Positions 21,879-33,339 of a stretch of 64,000 bases of DNA are shown here, piece after piece (the first letter of the stretch is position 1; each line of letters begins with the position of its first letter). The notes beneath the pieces are model-generated. The model was given only the letters and a program-made list of their open reading frames with translations. It was not told the DNA's origin and ran no database searches. Position numbers and translations under genes: made by a program. The DNA lies in contig NW_020653711.1 in assembly GCF_003589595.1 (NCBI RefSeq), positions 4,544,693-4,608,692 of the forward strand. Reading direction: 5' to 3'. This DNA is from Hyposmocoma kahamanoa. Its lineage: Eukaryota > Arthropoda > Insecta > Lepidoptera > Cosmopterigidae.

Positions 21879-22136
21879 ATGCACAAAGCTACTAAAGTTA
21901 AAATAACCAAACACAAATTTGTTTGTCACTCATTCAGGAAGATATCCAAAGATATTTTGACTATCCAAAACGCCGAAGACCAGATAGTCGAGAAACATGT
22001 TCAAAAAGTTGGTTTAAAAGGTGTGGTCTTTGAAAGGTCTTGTGACAAATTCGATATTGACACAGAGTATGCCAACCTCCAAGAGATGATAGATGATGAT
22101 GATATAAGAGATGTATCTCTCTCTATCCAGATGTAA
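21879..22136 (+). CDS. Unrecognised small ORF downstream of unit A
   Basis: An 85-codon frame (ATG to TAA) with a basic N-terminal half and an acidic end (DDDDIRD). I do not recognise it. It starts 140 bp after the unit A stop and overlaps the likely 3' end of that transcript. It could be a remnant of a mobile element or chance. No splice sites or neighbours support a gene. Confidence 0.2.
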   Translation: MHKATKVKITKHKFVCHSFRKISKDILTIQNAEDQIVEKHVQKVGLKGVVFERSCDKFDIDTEYANLQEMIDDDDIRDVSLSIQM

Positions 22137-22140
22137 AAAT

Positions 22141-24200
22141 ATACATCACTATAATTGCCCTTTTCTGTAAATTTTGGTGGTAAAAATGGCGGCAGAAATC
22201 ATGTACAAGTTAATCTCTGAGGAGTTTCGCACTATCTGCTCTAAGAATACGAAAACTACAAGAAGATTTTTCTTATTAATTTAGATATAGAAGGCTAACC
22301 CGTACCAGTATTATTTTTAATTACGTGGCTTGAAAATTGGTCTGACAATACAAATTGGTACATTCGTCATCGGTCATCATTTTATTTATAAGAAACTAGA
22401 TTATGATTGTAATGAATCCACAACTATAATAAATAAATGCATAAATTACACAACGGTAATATAACCTTTAACAACAGGTATTTATTAAGCTTATTGAAAT
22501 ATAATATAAACAGTGTAAATATAATATAATATAGTATTTGAAAGTTTGTAAGTAGATAATTTCCTGAAGGGCCTTACCCTGGGGTATCGTACCCAGAAGG
22601 CTGGCAATATTTCCCCTTTGAATAGCTAAACTTATTTTTTGGCGGAAATAACTACCTTACCTTGTGGTTACTGGAGACTTCTACGAGGCGATCTGACAGT
22701 TCGTTCGCTAGAAGTTTTGCCTGTGGACCTCGGGTACCCAGGATTTAAACCGCAAAAGGCACAAAACTGTAGCACTGAGCAAGTTGGCGAATTTGAACCT
22801 TTTGCTGTTCTCAGCCGCGTTGGCGATAGAGTCTGTGCCACTCATGCTTGCAAGGATATGGGAGGGGGCTACAGTTTCCACGCACTACAGTGTCTCTGTG
22901 AGGCTCCACATACTTATTATTATCCTTATTACGTTTAAATATTCGCCGATTTTTTCTTGATGTAGTGTAGGTATATTCTAAACAACATAAACGGTAATGT
23001 TGAATGCCGCGGCCTATAGGGTGATATTTCGTTTAATGTACAGTGGATGTCTTATGAAACCTGAGTCTTCAGTCGACCTCTTGGTTCTGAGAGCCTTCAT
23101 GGGTATTCACCAGAAAAGAAAATTGCAGCTTTTGGTTGAAATTTATATTTAATGTAATAAAAGATGAAATTGACTCAAAACGTTTCCGTAAAACGTCCTT
23201 CGCTAATGATACCGTAAGGAAGTCATACGAAAATTAATTTTACGTCTTACAGGTTATATACTATAGGTTAAGTTTGTTAAACAACTTTTTTCACACTGAT
23301 CTACTCCGAACCAAATAGATGAGTAGGGGTCAGTTACCTTAGAGTATCGACTGTATCTATGCGTTCTATGACACTATCACCCTGTCACTGTTCCTTTGGC
23401 GAGGTCTAAGCAACAGACAAAATTTTTTTCTCTTTAAAAAAGATTAATCCAAGCAAGAGCTTGGATAGTTCGCTGAGCCATCATGATCTCGTTATTGACA
23501 TATGTTGTGATATTGATGTGCTAAAGTGCAGACTTACAGACATTTTGCTTAATTTTATTGAGTAATTTATGACTGTTGACACAGGTGCGTGTTACTAACA
23601 CATGTTTATTGTTAATTTTGTTTAATGATAATGTTTGATTTATTTTGTCTAAAACTATAGTTGAAAATCTGTTACTATTCCTGTTTTTATTAAGTCTTGG
23701 AAGCTGTTGGTTTTCAATTAATAAATAAATAAAAATAGCAAGTAACACGAAGACATTTAGATATTNNNNNNNNNNTAAAACTAATCAATAGATTAAATGA
23801 AACTTTAATTAATCTAAAAACTTTTTGAATTAAAGTTAACGGAATTTACAAGAACGCAAAATCAACCTCGAACCAGTCGATAAACCTGTTTTAGTAGGAA
23901 AGTAAAACAAATGAATGAAAAAAATTACAGAAGACTAATTTTTTTATTTTCAAATTATACCTAAAATATATATTTGGTGTATATTTGGTGGCCTGCTGAC
24001 AACGACTGATAAAAGTCTGAAATTTCACTTCACTGGCACCAGCCTTTATGGCTTTACGGACACCTATAAGGGGATAAGGACATCACATGAAGCGGATCTA
24101 ATTCTCTTGTCCGTCTATTCCCAGTAGATTCATGTACGCAGTTCCACGTGGAACAATTGTAACCTTAATATATCAAATTAATTCCCATTAGTTCCATGTA
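22141..24200. other. Intergenic, no gene seen; contains assembly gap
   Basis: AT-rich with a short GC-richer patch at 22640-22920 that reads like old repeat sequence. I found no CRAL-TRIO exon, domain or RNA gene. Ten N lie at 23766-23775. Confidence 0.5.
23766..23775. other. Assembly gap (10 N)
   Basis: Ten consecutive N bases. Confidence 0.99.
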
Positions 24201-24204
24201 ATTT

Positions 24205-24600
24205 TTACCGTCTTCAAAAGGAGGAGGTTCTCAATTCGACTGTATGATTTTTTTGTACTTTTTTGTTGGTAAGGGGGTACTTCCATAGTGGTCTCATTTC
24301 ATTTTGAAAAAAATCATCCACCTCTAAGGGTGGCTGTTCACGCATGAAGATTCATTTTTACAAATAGCGCCTAAATTTTACTTAAGGAGCAAATATTTTA
24401 ATGGTTGATTTTGCTATATCTCCAATTCAAGGCGTTTTTCTCTCAATATACTTTGAGTAGTGAGAACCGATTTTTATTATCTCCAGTGTCAAGTCCTGTA
24501 TAGTGGCGAATTAGGGGATATTCCAATAAAACTTAGCAAATAGACGTAATTCCACGTACTTTTGAGGTCGGTTTTTTTAGTACTCTGTACTGAGATTTAC
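24205..24600 (+). mobile_element. MITE family M1
   Basis: Same order of blocks as 17635-18100: ggaggaggttctcaattcg, cacctctaagggtgg, ttgagtagtgagaaccg, and the end gaggtcggtttttttagtac. Confidence 0.78.
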
Positions 24601-24884
24601 ACGTGACTTTTCTTCCTCATTAGATCTTTATAAGTTCATTAACTCCATTTCCAAAATAGACAAACATTTAAAGGGTCTATAAATGCAGAATATGCGATGA
24701 CAAACCAATGTTTTATTTTTATTCATATAAAAATATTATCAAATCCCGTGCAGAAATTGAAACCTAGAATTGTCCGTGCTTTTGAAACTAACAAGAAATT
24801 TGATAGTTTATTAACAAAAAAAAATGCAATAATGAAGGCAGTTTTTAACAAGATAAATTTAATTCTAGATGGACGGTAGACCTG

Positions 24885-25000
24885 GTAGGGGCGGCGGGTA
24901 ACCGATGGATGCACGTCGCGTCCGATCGGCTGGTCTGGAAATCTTTGGGGGAGGCCTATGTTCAGCAGTGGACGTCTTCCGGCTGATATGATGATGATGA
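24885..25000 (+). repeat. LINE 3' end with gat-repeat tail
   Basis: Contains tctggaaatctttggggg, aggcctatgttcagcagtgg, and ends gatatgatgatgatga. This is the usual terminus of a common lepidopteran non-LTR element whose RT ends with a W-K-x-L-G-E-A-Y-V-Q-Q-W type sequence. Confidence 0.75.
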
Positions 25001-25285
25001 AGTATAATTCTCGGCTCTTGCCCACAAAGGTCATAGTAGGTCGTCATAGTAGTTCTATTTTATTTAAGGTTACAGTTTTATTATGCCTAAGTACGTTTTA
25101 TTAATATATGTAACAAAATTGTTTACTCATGATTGGTAATGCTGTATGTACATGTTTAGGTTTACATTCTCGACTAGAACTAGCAATAATGTTTAAGCTT
25201 TTGTTAAGGAGTGAATGTAAAATGTTTTGTACATCTAATAAATAAATAAACAATGAGTTCTTAGGCTTTCGCGATTGTTGCACAT

Positions 25286-25445
25286 AGGAAATGAAAGTAT
25301 TTTTCTGGATTTAAATCGCGTCCCTTTACAGGTCGTATGGTCACGATTGACTATGACTGTGGGACCTGTAAACGGCCAGAAACGTTGGTTTGTTTGAAAA
25401 AACAAATATACGCGATTAAAATGCGGAAAAATAGTTTCATTTCCT
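25286..25445. repeat. Penelope terminal-repeat foldback (160 bp)
   Basis: Two inverted copies of the Penelope-type terminal repeat. The outer ends aggaaatgaaagtattttt and its imperfect complement pair over about 35 bp. Each arm carries cctgtaaa..gaaacgttgg or its complement. Confidence 0.75.
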
Positions 25446-25484
25446 AAATAAATAAATAAGTTAGAATGTAAAAAAAAGTGCTTT

Positions 25485-25990
25485 TATGATACCAAGTCGC
25501 AGATTAACAAATCATGCGCCTGGTGATAGGTAAGCGATACGCCTGTCCACAGTAGTTACAGTTCCACTTAGAACTTTAAATCGTAAACATCTGAGAGGCA
25601 CTGCGACATAAGTGGACAAGTCACGTGTGCCTATAATTTCACTAGCACTCTTTATTTCATTAACACTACTTTTAAAACTGCAACGCAGTAGTACTCACAC
25701 TACCGCTTGGTAGCAGAAATTGGTAAGCTGGCAGTACTTTCTTGGACGAACTTTTTCACAAGGAACTCTACTGCTACTTAATGCTACAAATGAGCAACAC
25801 TTTACTACCACGCCTCGTTAACAAAAAAAATGAGCCGGAGAAAGGAGCGATATACTTTTATAATAGAGAGAATAATGTGATTAGGTATATTTCAAGTAAT
25901 GGGACGAAAATGTCGTAAGCCTATTCATTCTTGCCTATCACAATTTCAGTGCCACTTAAAGTTTTCAATCGCAAAGATCTAAGCATCACT
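25485..25990 (+). repeat. S3 repeat and duplicated flank
   Basis: S3 unit followed by about 155 bp nearly identical to 16745-16900 (see that entry). Confidence 0.8.
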
Positions 25991-26169
25991 TAATACTTAA
26001 TTAATTTTTGTACAATTAAGGAATTTTATATGGAACTGGAATTAACTATTTTGTCTTTATCTCAAAACAGACTTAGCCTGTTCACGAAAGAATACACAAT
26101 GTTAGAATGAAAGGAATTCACATGATAATACCGTCAATAATGATGTAGTAGTAAAAAAAAAATTTTAAC

Positions 26170-26755
26170 AAAAGAAAAGACGTCCTCAAAAGTTTGCTTC
26201 TCAGTTTTCGCTGAGTTTTATTTCCATTTGATTGCATCTATCTAAATTGGTTAACGGAAAGCGTGTAAGATTTAATAAACCGGATTCATCCCTTAATTTG
26301 CCACCCTTAGAGGTGGAATATTTTTTTCAAATTTGAATGAGACTACTACCAAGGTACCCCTATCTAACAGAAAAAGAATCATCGAAATCAGTTCACCAAA
26401 GTCGGAGTAATCGTGTAAGGCGCGACTCACACTGGCGCAGAGTCGAAGCATTGCGTCGGGTCCTGTTTGTCAACGACAATGCCTGGCGACGCGTGTCGAC
26501 GCATTAGTGCGTCCAGATCACAGTGTGGTCGCCGTCTGACGCCTCACTGCGCTCAACAAACTATATATTTGAATAACACAAATTTATACTTTATTGATGG
26601 GGAAAATAGTGATGATTATGTTATAGGCGAAAAACATGACGCGTCGTGACACTTCGACTCTGCGCCAGTGTGAGTTGAGCCCTACATACACACACAGAAA
26701 ACAGACGAATTGAGAACCTCCTCCGTTTTGAAGTCAGTTAAAAAATTAAAAACAC
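26170..26755 (-). mobile_element. MITE family M1, interrupted by another MITE
   Basis: Reverse-strand M1 copy (ccacccttagaggtgg, gagaacctcctccg) whose two parts flank the TIR element at 26419-26683. Confidence 0.72.
26419..26683. mobile_element. TIR MITE nested in M1
   Basis: The ends are inverted over about 30 bp: ctcacactggcgcagagtcg on the left and its complement cgactctgcgccagtgtgag on the right. The interior is GC-rich near the left end and AT-rich near the right. A PIF/Harbinger-type affinity is only a guess. Confidence 0.75.
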
Positions 26756-26821
26756 CGATAGCTGGCAAATGGAAGCCGAGTGTAAATAATTAAGATGAGT
26801 CATTGTATAATGCATCTGTAG

Positions 26822-26942
26822 GACTAGCATGACACGACTTGCGCGAGAGCGACGTAAAGCGAAATCTCTATGCCAGAATAGCAGTATCTCGCGCTTTATG
26901 TCGCTCTCGCGCTAGCCGCGCACTGTCATGCTAACCCTAACG
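26822..26942. mobile_element. Foldback MITE, about 120 bp (family M3)
   Basis: The ends are inverted: tagcatgaca..gcgcgagagcgac on the left and gtcgctctcgcgc..tgtcatgcta on the right. A related copy lies at 30671-30804. Confidence 0.75.
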
Positions 26943-27549
26943 AAAATTTGTGCATGTTGAATTTTATGGCCACAATGTTTTTAGATGTTTTTCATCTTAT
27001 GAAAAACACAAATTATTTTTAAATCGCTGACAGAAGACCAAAACAATATCGTTTTAAAATTAAAGAATAGAGGTAAAACAGCAAAATGAGAGAAAAATTT
27101 GCGTGAGTATTAAAATTAAAGAGTCAATTATGAATCGAATTACAGTAATTACCAGAGACTCCAATTCTATTATTATTTTAATAGTGATAAATCTATGATA
27201 TTCATTTATTAGTCTATTGTTCATTCTCATTGTTTTCTGGTTGACGTTGATTTCCCACGTATGTTTATATAAGGCAAAATCACGTACTTATAATTGTTTA
27301 CTTTGTTTATTAAACGTTTTTCTTCTGGTTTTGTCTAGTTTTCCTTGCTTACTAGCAATCGATCTACTTTCCGATCCCTTTTAAGTAGGTAGTAATCGTA
27401 AGCTCAGATTTAAAAAAATCCAGAAGGACGTCTTAATGCAATGAAGGAACTACAATTAGCATAGTATCTGAGATTCTTGAGGTAAATTAACCAGTAAAGC
27501 ATATAAAAATATCATTACTTTTCTTTGTGCTGTAGTGCTTATATTGATA

Positions 27550-27800
27550 GATAGATAAAACGTTTATTTGGATCTACGGACACACATACATACCAGAAAA
27601 ATATATATTATAATAAAAAGCAAACAGAAACCAGCAGAGTCGTAGCTCTGACGAACACCCAGTTATGTGTGTGTGCTGTAGCAGTGCAAAAAGGCTATAA
27701 GCTCAGCGTCGGTGTTCACTCAGGAGCAAACCGCTAATTTTCAGCTATAACCTAGAGGATGCCGCGGATACGGTAACCAGCCAGCTGACGCCATTATCAT
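27550..27800 (-). repeat. LINE 3'-UTR-like sequence
   Basis: Begins gatagataaaacgtttattt, which on the minus strand is a LINE-type AATAAA-containing end, followed by a GC-richer block to 27790. Weak. Confidence 0.35.
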
Positions 27801-28075
27801 GTTGTATAAATTAAACAAATAATAATTTCGAAACTAAATAAATACGGAAGATAATTATAAATACAACAAATGATATTTTTTTAGATTTGATTTAACAATG
27901 TTAATAATATAACTAAATTATAAATTGAAATTTTAAGTGGTTATTATCTAAAAGTCAATTTAATTATATATAGGTAAATCCTGTTGTTCCTTCGATTCCT
28001 GTTGATGATTCGATACAAAATATTAAAAGTAGTCGTCATGCTGAATTGCATGGGGATATGTATATAAGTTACTCC

Positions 28076-28093
28076 GTAAGTAAGTAAGTAAGT
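28076..28093. repeat. (TAAG)n microsatellite
   Basis: About four and a half tandem copies of TAAG. Confidence 0.9.
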
Positions 28094-28194
28094 TAAGTCG
28101 CCCCGGGTGCACCAAACTTACTGGGAATACGATTCGTACATCATTTCGGGGAGGTTCCTCACGTGCACCCCATATAATAATATGATAGTTACAG

Positions 28195-28470
28195 ATTAGT
28201 AGCTGTAGAGCTCCTTGTGAAAGAGTTCCTTACTACCACCTTACCTATTTCTGCCGCCAAGCGGAAACGTGAGCATTGCTGCGTTGCAGTGATGGTGAAA
28301 TTACAGGCACATGGGACTTGTCAACTTATGTCAATGGGTGACGGGCGCAATGGCGGTGCCCCTCAGATCTTTGTGATACTGAGTGACACTGCAACTGTTC
28401 TGGATAGGCGTGTAGCTTAACAATAGGCACACAACTTGTTACATGATGTTAAGCAAAAAACCTCGCGTTG
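28195..28470 (-). repeat. S3 repeat, reverse copy
   Basis: Complement of the S3 unit: gagctccttgtgaaagagtt, gcattgctgcgttgcag, atgggacttgtcaacttatg. Confidence 0.78.
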
Positions 28471-28685
28471 AGTATATGATTAAAAAACCATACCTGTCAG
28501 CGACAAACCATTTCCACCAGTGACATGCGAAGTAGCTAGGCGGTGTGCAAGGAAACTATCCACCAATAAATTTACTTCATTTTCCTGATATTTAGATATC
28601 AGGAAAATGAAAAAATGAGATATGAATACCAAAGTTACTGGAAATTCTACTTTTTCAATTATTTTCAATTTTTTTTTAAATATAA

Positions 28686-28886
28686 CGCACACACACTCAA
28701 CGTAGCCCTGCACTAGGGAAACCCTGTGTCGCGGGTGCCATGGACACACACATAGACAACCACAAATTACACCCAAAGTCACGAGAGAAATAATTGTATG
28801 CCATACAACTATTTCTCCCGGCCCGGGAATCGAACCTGGGACCTCTGCGTGGCAGTCCGGCATGGTAACCGTTCGGCCACGGAGGC
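28686..28886 (-). repeat. tRNA-derived SINE, family S1, full copy
   Basis: Reverse-strand copy of the S1 family, with head at 28886 and B box GGTTCGATTCC. This is the best-preserved copy in the window. Confidence 0.88.
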
Positions 28887-29431
28887 AGTTATTCAAAGTT
28901 TAGTTTACTATATGTCGCATTTATTCACTTAACACTCACTTAAGGAATAATAATATTGGGAAATTATACCTAATTCATTATTGTATGGTGTGAATTAATC
29001 AAAAAGCCTTTGCACCAATATTCCACAATCACGAGATCAAATAGAAACGATAACATTTTATAAATTAGGCGAAATATTTAGTTAAAGATTGAGGTGTCAG
29101 ATATGCCATCTCTGTTTTAGAATTTAAAAAGGGGTAACACGTAACTTAACATAGTCCTACAGAACTGTATATAATATATACAGTATTGTATTGTAGTACT
29201 TTATTTTATACTTGATTACGGATCGAAACGAGTCTCAACTCAGCAAAACGTTGCAAACTGACACTCACTATGGTTAAAAATACTTAAATTATACAATTAC
29301 TACTAACTATTCAACAAAAATTTGTGAAATTTTAGTTTTATGTATACCTAATTGCAGTTGTTGCAATACGTCTGATAAGCTAAGCTGTTTAATATGTGTG
29401 GAATAAGTTTATTTAAGGTCCTATTTCCATA

Positions 29432-30405
29432 GGGTAACCGGGATAGATGCCGCAGTGGGATAGGTGCCTCGTTTTCAAAAAATCTGACTTCCCCAAATCG
29501 CAAATAAAATAATTAGTTTAATTAAGGATTATAGACACCACTCATCAAAGTTCCTGCAGGGCTTCGTGTGGAATAGACGCGTTTGGCTTGTGCATGCGTT
29601 TATCTCCGCGACGAACACGATAAACAGTTCAAAATTTCAGACGCAAGTATTTACTGTCGCATAACTTAGTAAGTTATAATAAATTCCGTTTTATTTTTAT
29701 TATAACTATACAGTACCGAATAAACCAGTGTATACTGGTTCATTAACTGCGCACCTAGGTGTCAATAATCGTTCTTTTATATATAGCTTAGTTATATAAT
29801 AAAAGGGCATCTATCCATATCGAATAGGATAGTCGCCTAGATTTTTCGCGGTGTAGGTGCCCGGGGCAAAGGACTAGACAAGAAAGTTAGAAAAAGAAAA
29901 TAAAAAATACATTATTTTAGTAAAAAAAAATATATAAATGATAATAGTTTAAAAGCAAGTAAAAGTACCAAAAAAGTCAAATTATTCACAGTTCAAACAG
30001 CGAACATTTTGGTAAAGAATGTTTTGATAGCTACAAAAATACGAAGTGAAGTAGGTAGTAACTTTAAATATGTATATTTTTATTATTAAGGATGTAATAT
30101 GTATTATACAATATACTAAAGATTACAAATAAAACATTTTATTATGAATTTTACTATTTTATTCTTATAGATATGTATCTTCATAGGTATATATAGGCAT
30201 CTATCTTCAAGAAAATAGGTTTGCAAAAAGTCAATTTCTTCAAAATCATTAAATGTTGGTCAATAAAATCAAGTATTAAGGTGATGTAAAACATTACTAC
30301 TAGTAGTTATATCCATAGGAATTATTCATGGTAAACTAATAATTTTTAAATTAGGAGGCCCCTTAAAAAAGTGGGGCATCTATCACGGTTTTACCCTAGT
30401 CACTC
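29432..30405. mobile_element. TIR element, about 970 bp, with repeated subterminal motif
   Basis: Left end agggtaaccgggatagatgcc and right end ggcatctatcacggttttaccct are inverted with small differences. The motif GATAGATGCC or a variant recurs near 29450, 29460, 29808, 29829, 29853, 30195 and 30375 in both orientations. No coding frame longer than 60 codons is present. It is probably a nonautonomous DNA transposon. Confidence 0.6.
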
Positions 30406-30670
30406 TTGGGATTACAAATTTACCAGAGGTCATCGACATTGTATTACAGTTGTTGGATAGATCACTTACCAAGTAATTAGTAATTAACATTTTTATATGA
30501 TAACAAGGAATGAGTTACTATCGTGATATTCATATATTTTTTTGTGAAATAACTCTACTAATTCGTTATAATTATTAATACAAAGGTAGAACACAAAGAA
30601 AAATTCAGGACTTCTATCTACGTCAACTTATGTCTCAGAGCGACTGGCGAATGTCAGTGTCCCTTAGTAA

Positions 30671-30804
30671 GGCTAGCACTATAGGGCGCGACTTGCGCGA
30701 GAGCAACGTACGGGATATTGCTATTAATTATCTAGGGGAGTATACCAGTATCTCGTGCTTTATGTCGCTCTCGCGCAAATCACGCGTTATCATGCTAGCT
30801 CTAT
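30671..30804. mobile_element. Foldback MITE (family M3), nested in an S3 repeat
   Basis: Ends ggctagcac..ttgcgcgagagc and gtcgctctcgcgcaa..tgctagc are inverted. It splits a reverse S3 copy at about 30640-30670 and 30805-30920. Confidence 0.72.
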
Positions 30805-31069
30805 AGATCTTTGCATTTGTAGCTCTTGAGTGACACTGTTATGGACAGGCGTGTCGCTTATCACCAGGTGCACTACACGTGACAACACGTTACTTGGTGT
30901 TATAAAAAATATGATTTCATACAGCAGATTAGATAGTATAAATATGACTGTGAACGAGCAGTAGCTTAAAATATGACGTTTTCAAGTGTAAACATTTTAC
31001 CTATGGAATAAAAGATTATTTGACCTCGACTATATAATATTTATAACTAATAATTTTCATCATTTTCAA

Positions 31070-31852
31070 TATTTTGAATATCTCCGAGTACACTGCGCGA
31101 ACGGTTATATCACATTCAGTGACTTTGGAAATTTAAACATGTTAGAATTTGCCAGTAAGATAAATCTGTCGGAACTGCGTTATAATAATGACAACAATAA
31201 TAGTAAGTATTGATAATCTCAGTTTATTAAAAATACTTTTTGGCTCTTTATTGCCACCTCTTTCAAACAAAACAGGGAGATGCGATTAATAATATTTTAT
31301 GGCCCCTCTCAACATCAACAAATCGGGAAAGGAAATGAGAAGCAAATGGCAACTACGTGCAATTGGCTATCAATGTTGTTATTTATAATAAAATCATTTT
31401 TGCAGGATGGCTACGGATTGAGATTGAAAGGAATTTACTTGTTCTCCCCATCGACGCTTACAGAGGCGTTGATCTCCCTATTTAAGCAAGTCCTCAGTGC
31501 AAAGCTAGGCAATCGAATATACGTAACAAAAACTGTAGAGGCGTTCTACGAGCATGTTCCCAAGAAAATTTTGCCGAAAGATGAAGGTGGTAATGAGAAG
31601 AGTTTAGCCGAGTTACACGGTAAGACAATTTTAATTAAACTCTGGTACCAGACGCTTATAAGAGTTATGTTTAATGATTTTATTTTTGAGTTTCAGGTGA
31701 TTGGATAGAAGAATGAAGTTCAGAAGAGTTTACGAAATACAGAAAAGAAATGAACGAAGCTTGCACCAATGAAAATTTTCGACCAGTGGATACTTTCAAC
31801 GATCAGTACATGGGGCTTGCCGGATACATTCCGAACTTTGAGTTTAGATTGA
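31070..31852 (+). pseudogene. CRAL-TRIO unit B, exons 4-6 only, degenerate
   Basis: Three segments match exons 4, 5 and 6 of units A and C: 31070-31202, 31406-31619 and 31697-31852. Exon 5 is fully open, keeps its AG acceptor and GT donor, and retains LPKDEGG. The rest is damaged. The exon 4 acceptor reads AA instead of AG at 31068-31069. Exon 4 has a 3-bp deletion and a 1-bp insertion near its end. Exon 6 has TGA at 31714-31716 where unit C has TTA, plus a 1-bp insertion before the expected stop (156 instead of 155 bp). I found no exons 1-3 between 21740 and 31069. The intron between exons 5 and 6 is only 77 bp. This fits a partial tandem duplicate of unit A or a relative that lost its 5' half. 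A transcribed remnant is possible but a normal protein is not. Confidence 0.85.
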
Positions 31853-31899
31853 TACTTCAAACCTTAATTAACTTCACTTAACCATAAATGGTGTTAATG

Positions 31900-32320
31900 C
31901 TAATTACTTCAAACCGCAAACGTAAATAAATCTATAACTCACAATGTAATTGATATATTTTTGTTTAATTTTAAATGTATCTGAAATTACTTACCTTTCG
32001 CTGAACAGTTCTGGTCAATTAAAATATATGATGAAATATGATAAAATATATTTTATCCTACTATATTGATGTTGCCCACTACAAATTAAAATTTGACTAA
32101 GTGCCATCAGGTTCTAATACCCTTTTAATATTAGTTGGTTTTTGAAATGAAGCAACTACATGCAATTCTAAGTGGAATATATTTATTATGCTGCCAGTCA
32201 TATTATATAATAATAATATGTTCGAATGTCAAATTTGAGCAGCACGAGTGATTAATAAATTCTATATTTTATTTTTTATTAATTGACTTTAATTTTTTAT
32301 TGAATAATATGTTATAGTTG
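31900..32320. other. AT-rich spacer after unit B
   Basis: No feature beyond low-complexity AT-rich sequence. Confidence 0.5.
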
Positions 32321-32325
32321 AACAA

Positions 32326-33330
32326 ACCAGGCGATGCAAAACTGCTCTACTTAGAGAAAGAGTAGTTGTAATGGCTTCGAAGGTCTATAACAAACTTCTA
32401 ATTGAAATAAGATATTGCTATAATGCTACAGAGTTTAAGGTTAATGATATATATTTACCGCAATGAAATGCCATTTTTCAATTTTCTACAATATACTTAC
32501 ACTAAATATTTACTACACAAATAATACAAATATTCACTTTAATTGTACCAAAAATTACATCTGTTTTATTTACATTCATGAGTGTACTGTATAGTGTATA
32601 CTTCATCCATGCCTACGTTTATTTTGTGCTGGTGATCAGTGAATGGCGCTCGCATGCAGTTGTGACTATATACTTACCCTCCTTGCTCTTGTGACTTTAT
32701 TTTAATTTTTAATATTAATGCATCTTATCCTGCTTATAAAATTTTCTTTCAATATTTTTGTTCTTTATTGGTACTGAAGTTGCCTGTTTTTTGTGGTTTA
32801 TAAAAATTAGAACTGTACTGGATTATGTAAAAAATTTATGAATGTACCAAAATTGAATGTAAACCACTTCTCTTTGTGTTCTACTATTAATATTTTATAA
32901 GCTTATTGGGTTATTGTAATAGATTAAGTTATTGTCAATTTTAGACAATACACTTGACTGACGTAACACCTAGCTCCCCATAGTACAGAGGATCCTGGTT
33001 TGGGAGTTAGGCACATCTCTGTACCTATTTTCGTGTGTTTTGCAATTAATATATTATTATTAATATTACACATTTCACTTAAAATAATTCACATTGTATA
33101 TTATTTATATATTATTTTAATATTAGACATTATGTTTATTTTGATATTGTGACTGATGTTATTATATTGGACGGCAAGAATACAGTAAACAAATTATTGC
33201 GTGAGAGTGTATATAAAAAAAAGGCAAACATTGTATGCTGCAAGGTGAATCACAGTAATTCTATGTGAATTTTTTGTAACACCTTTTGTAACCTGTGTAT
33301 CACAAAGAAATAAATGAATTTGAATTCGAA
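32326..33330 (+). pseudogene. LINE 3' end with RT C-terminal remnant
   Basis: At 32335-32460 the plus strand reads RTALLRERVVVMASKVYNKL, then LLIEIRYCYN, like the last residues of a Jockey/CR1 polymerase. An AT-rich 3' region follows and ends with aaataaatgaatttgaattc near 33310-33330, a typical LINE tail. Confidence 0.6.
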
Positions 33331-33339
33331 AATTTTGAA

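Noticed and set aside
22639..22938. 99-codon ORF as a host gene
   Set aside because: No recognised domain, no splice context, and composition like old repeat sequence.
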